Part shown: positions 60,275-64,000 of the stretch, piece after piece | How positions within the stretch are numbered: position 1 is the first letter of the stretch | Layout of the letters: each line of letters begins with the position of its first letter | Position numbers and translations under genes: made by a program | Assembly: GCF_002897375.1 (NCBI RefSeq) | Contig: NZ_BFAG01000009.1 | Span: 151,909 to 215,908 of the forward strand | Reading direction: 5' to 3' | DNA from: Deinococcus aerius | GTDB lineage: Bacteria; Deinococcota; Deinococci; Deinococcales; Deinococcaceae | Length of the DNA stretch: 64,000 nt | Notes under the pieces: model-generated | Database searches by the model: none | Seen by the model: the letters and a program-made list of their open reading frames with translations, nothing else | Told to the model about the DNA's origin: nothing

Positions 60275-60278
<4 letters not shown>
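59313..60278 (-). CDS. Membrane-anchored PIG-L family deacetylase
   Basis: 321 residues. N-terminal transmembrane anchor (about 11-28), then the PIG-L motif [17 protein letters not shown] (HPDDE zinc site) and [17 protein letters not shown] (second His region). Members deacetylate GlcNAc-linked substrates. Larger and membrane-bound, unlike the ~230-residue soluble BshB of bacillithiol synthesis, so a surface polysaccharide substrate is more likely. ATG overlaps the lysC stop by 4 nt. Confidence 0.88.
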
Positions 60279-61690
<1,412 letters not shown>

Positions 61691-61747
61691 CCACAGTATG
61701 ACGCCCGCTCCGATCCCCGGGAGCGGGCGTCTGGGCAGGGGGGCGGC

Positions 61748-62557
61748 TCAGGGCGGGGCGAGGGCGGCCTGGGTGTGTTCCCCGTGGGTGGGCGGGGGGG
61801 TGGTGCCCAGGGCGGCGGACACGCCCAGCACGGCCAGCAGCAGCAGCGTCTCCAGGGCGAGGGTGCGCCGGACCCCCCGCCCCCGGGCGAAGGCGCGGCG
61901 CACGAGCACGGCGGCGAGCAGGGTGAGGGCCGCCACCCCGAGCTTGACGAGCAGGGTCTGGCCGTAGAGGCTGTCCGGGAGCGCGAGGAGGTTTCCGGCG
62001 TGCCGCAGGGTGAGCAGGAGGCCCGTGCCCGAGAGCAGGGCCACGCAGGTCACGGCGACCGGCGTGAAGCGCCGCGCGAGGGCGGGGGTGGGCGCGGCAA
62101 CGGTGAGGAGGGCCAGGGCGCCGCCCACCCACACGCCCATCGCCCCCAGATGCAGGGCGGTCAGCACCCTGGTGCCGGGGCCGTGCGACCCGCCGTGTCC
62201 AGCACCCGCCACACCCCACAGCAGGACGGCCCCGGGCAGGACCGCCAGCCACCCGGGCCAGCCGGACAGCTCGGCGGCGAGGAGGAGCGCCCCGCCCATC
62301 ACGGTCGTCAGGGCGGCGCGACCCGGCGCGGTCGTCGTGACGTAGGCGAGGGCGTCCGGGAGGGTCAGGAAGCCGAGGTCGTTCAGCGTCCAGCCGACCT
62401 CCAGCCCCGCCCCAAGCACGAGCAGCGCGAATCCCAGCGCCAGGAGGCCCGGACGGGGATGGGTGGGCGTAAGCACGCGGCGGGCGAAGGTGCCCCCCAC
62501 CAGGAGCAGCGTGCCCAGCGCGGTCAGGAACCCCGCGGCGGCCAGGGCGGGGAGCAC
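61748..62557 (-). CDS. copD: CopD family copper-uptake membrane protein
   Basis: 269 residues with about eight transmembrane helices. CopD signature [21 protein letters not shown] near the middle, plus His-bearing [10 protein letters not shown]. Partner of CopC in importing or buffering copper at the membrane. Ten bases downstream of copC. Confidence 0.85.
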   Translation of the reverse strand: MLPALAAAGFLTALGTLLLVGGTFARRVLTPTHPRPGLLALGFALLVLGAGLEVGWTLNDLGFLTLPDALAYVTTTAPGRAALTTVMGGALLLAAELSGWPGWLAVLPGAVLLWGVAGAGHGGSHGPGTRVLTALHLGAMGVWVGGALALLTVAAPTPALARRFTPVAVTCVALLSGTGLLLTLRHAGNLLALPDSLYGQTLLVKLGVAALTLLAAVLVRRAFARGRGVRRTLALETLLLLAVLGVSAALGTTPPPTHGEHTQAALAPP

Positions 62558-62567
62558 GGGGCGCGGC

Positions 62568-62966
62568 TCAGCCCACCCGGAAGACGGAATGCCCGCTCAC
62601 CGGGTGCCCGTCGTCCGAGAGGATGTGCCAGACGATGAGGTAGGTGCCGGGTTTCAGGCCCGCGTGGAGGGGCAGCCGAACCAGGGCGGCCATCCCGGTC
62701 AACTTCGGCGCCGTGTCGGCCCGCAGCTCCGCGTCGTCCTTGCGCGCGAGGGCGGCAGTCGCGGTCTTCTCCGCGTCCGCCCCGGCGGGCAGCGGCACCA
62801 CCTTGAAGGTCGAGAAGCGCAGGTTGATGGGCTCATCGAAGGTCAGCGTGACGGTTTTCGGGGCAGTCACCCGGGCATTCGCGGCGGGGACGACCGAGGT
62901 GACCTCGGTGTGGGCCAGCGCCGAGCCCAGCGTCAGGGCGGCGAGCAGGGGGAGCAGAAAGCGCAT
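62568..62966 (-). CDS. copC: CopC copper-binding protein
   Basis: 132 residues, signal peptide cleaved to expose His19 ([16 protein letters not shown]), the N-terminal Cu(II) ligand of CopC. C-terminal [20 protein letters not shown] carries the other Cu(II) residues (Asp, His). Ig-like beta-barrel. Lacks a Met-rich Cu(I) site, so it is the Cu(II)-only class. Confidence 0.92.
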   Translation of the reverse strand: MRFLLPLLAALTLGSALAHTEVTSVVPAANARVTAPKTVTLTFDEPINLRFSTFKVVPLPAGADAEKTATAALARKDDAELRADTAPKLTGMAALVRLPLHAGLKPGTYLIVWHILSDDGHPVSGHSVFRVG

Positions 62967-63014
62967 GGGGGTCCTTTCGGGAGGGGGAGGGCGCGGGGCC
63001 TCTCCCCCGTTCCC

Positions 63015-63467
<453 letters not shown>

Positions 63468-63545
63468 GGATTCTCCGGGAGGTGAACGGGAGGTCGGCGC
63501 CCCTGCGCAGGGGCGTCGCTCGGAACGTTGGATTGGCGCGGGACT

Positions 63546-63902
63546 TCAGGCCGTCGCGCGGGGTGGGGCGCGGGCATCCGCGTGGGCCACGAAGGCGTGC
63601 GCGGCGCGGGGCGCGGGAGACGGTCCATGCGCGGGCCGTCCCGCCGGATGGGGAATGGGCAGGGCCGGGTCGGGGGCGGTGGAGAAGGCCCCGGTCAGGC
63701 AGAACAGGCAGTGGGCGTCGTGGGCCGCGCCGGGGGAGGACCCGGGCGCGGGCGTCCTGCCCCCGCAGGAGCCCGTGTGGTGAGCCTGCGCGCCCATGGG
63801 CGGCGCGTCGGGGAGGGTCCTCAGCGGGTAAGCCAAACCCGCGACAAGCGCCAGCAGCGCGGCCAGCAGGCGCACGCCGCGGGTCCACCGCAGGAGGGGC
63901 AC
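63546..63902 (-). CDS. DUF2946-like Cys/His-rich exported protein
   Basis: 118 residues from the GTG at 63902, chosen because TACAAT ends 6 nt upstream. One N-terminal membrane/signal helix (LLAALLALVAGLAYPL), then HHTGSCGG, HDAHCLFCLTGAF and a His/Pro-rich C-terminus. The HC-x2-C arrangement is the DUF2946 pattern, and such genes often occur with copper import genes. Probably first gene of the copper operon 63902-61748. Confidence 0.7.
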   Translation of the reverse strand: MPLLRWTRGVRLLAALLALVAGLAYPLRTLPDAPPMGAQAHHTGSCGGRTPAPGSSPGAAHDAHCLFCLTGAFSTAPDPALPIPHPAGRPAHGPSPAPRAAHAFVAHADARAPPRATA

Positions 63903-63949
63903 GGGGGCATTGTAGAGCGGGCGGGGACACGGCTCCCGGAGCCCCCATT

Positions 63950-63991
<42 letters not shown>

Positions 63992-64000
63992 CAGGGGATA

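Overview
The window reads as chromosomal DNA of a Deinococcus species. GC content is very high and most genes have few or no bases between them. Family content fits the genus: bacillithiol synthase BshA, a four-cysteine family-4 uracil-DNA glycosylase, an LEA/WHy desiccation-type lipoprotein, LolA-like and Lnt envelope genes, a long IleS2-type isoleucyl-tRNA synthetase and many small lipoproteins. A promoter trait fits too: at more than 20 genes a TANNNT hexamer (often TAGCCT, TATCCT or TACACT) ends only 5-9 nt before the start codon, which predicts leaderless mRNAs. Genus is inference; no rRNA gene is present to confirm it.

Layout. 1-6.7 kb (minus strand): three small lipoproteins (two are tandem paralogues), miaB, two secreted or lipid-anchored unknowns, an amidase, the first copy of a dispersed intergenic repeat and an LEA lipoprotein. 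6.7-16 kb: envelope proteins (beta-rich exported protein, LolA-like, NlpC/P60, LysM-M23), a UDG-DUF1844-Dtd cluster, DegV plus a hydroxyisobutyrate-dehydrogenase-like enzyme, and a frameshifted AEC transporter. 16-25 kb: YchJ, a SpoU methylase, PepF, YbjN, RlpA, an M24 peptidase and sucCD. 25-34.6 kb: aspS-hisS, a lipid kinase, a tyrosine recombinase, lnt, a phosphoesterase and a class V aminotransferase with paired palindromic operators. 34.8-39.7 kb: a tightly overlapped cluster (broken HAD gene, M19 dipeptidase, YkfC-like endopeptidase, dipeptide epimerase, Gfo/Idh oxidoreductase) that looks like a murein-peptide recycling operon. 39.7-46.8 kb (minus): two hydrolases, pdxT, pdxS, then tal-rho-M23-response regulator. 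46.9-50.6 kb: a promoter, an isoleucine T-box and ileS. 50.6-57.9 kb: chaB, a Tam-like methylase, a second DegV, bshA, a phosphatase, uvrC, the third repeat copy and a PAP2 phosphatase. 58-64 kb: a secreted beta-helix protein, then minus-strand PIG-L/lysC and a copper cluster (DUF2946-like, YcnI, CopC, CopD).

There are 66 protein genes, two of them broken. I see no rRNA, tRNA, CRISPR array, prophage or complete insertion sequence. The least explained signals are non-coding: a ~235-bp intergenic repeat present three times, an 11-bp AT-rich word (AATTAATACAA) present six times and always between genes, a palindromic TTCACG/CGTGAA element present twice, and a large two-tier hairpin between rho and an M23/response-regulator pair. 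Among proteins, the altered HIGH motif (ALHH) of the T-box-controlled IleRS and the recycling operon headed by a nonsense-interrupted gene deserve most attention.
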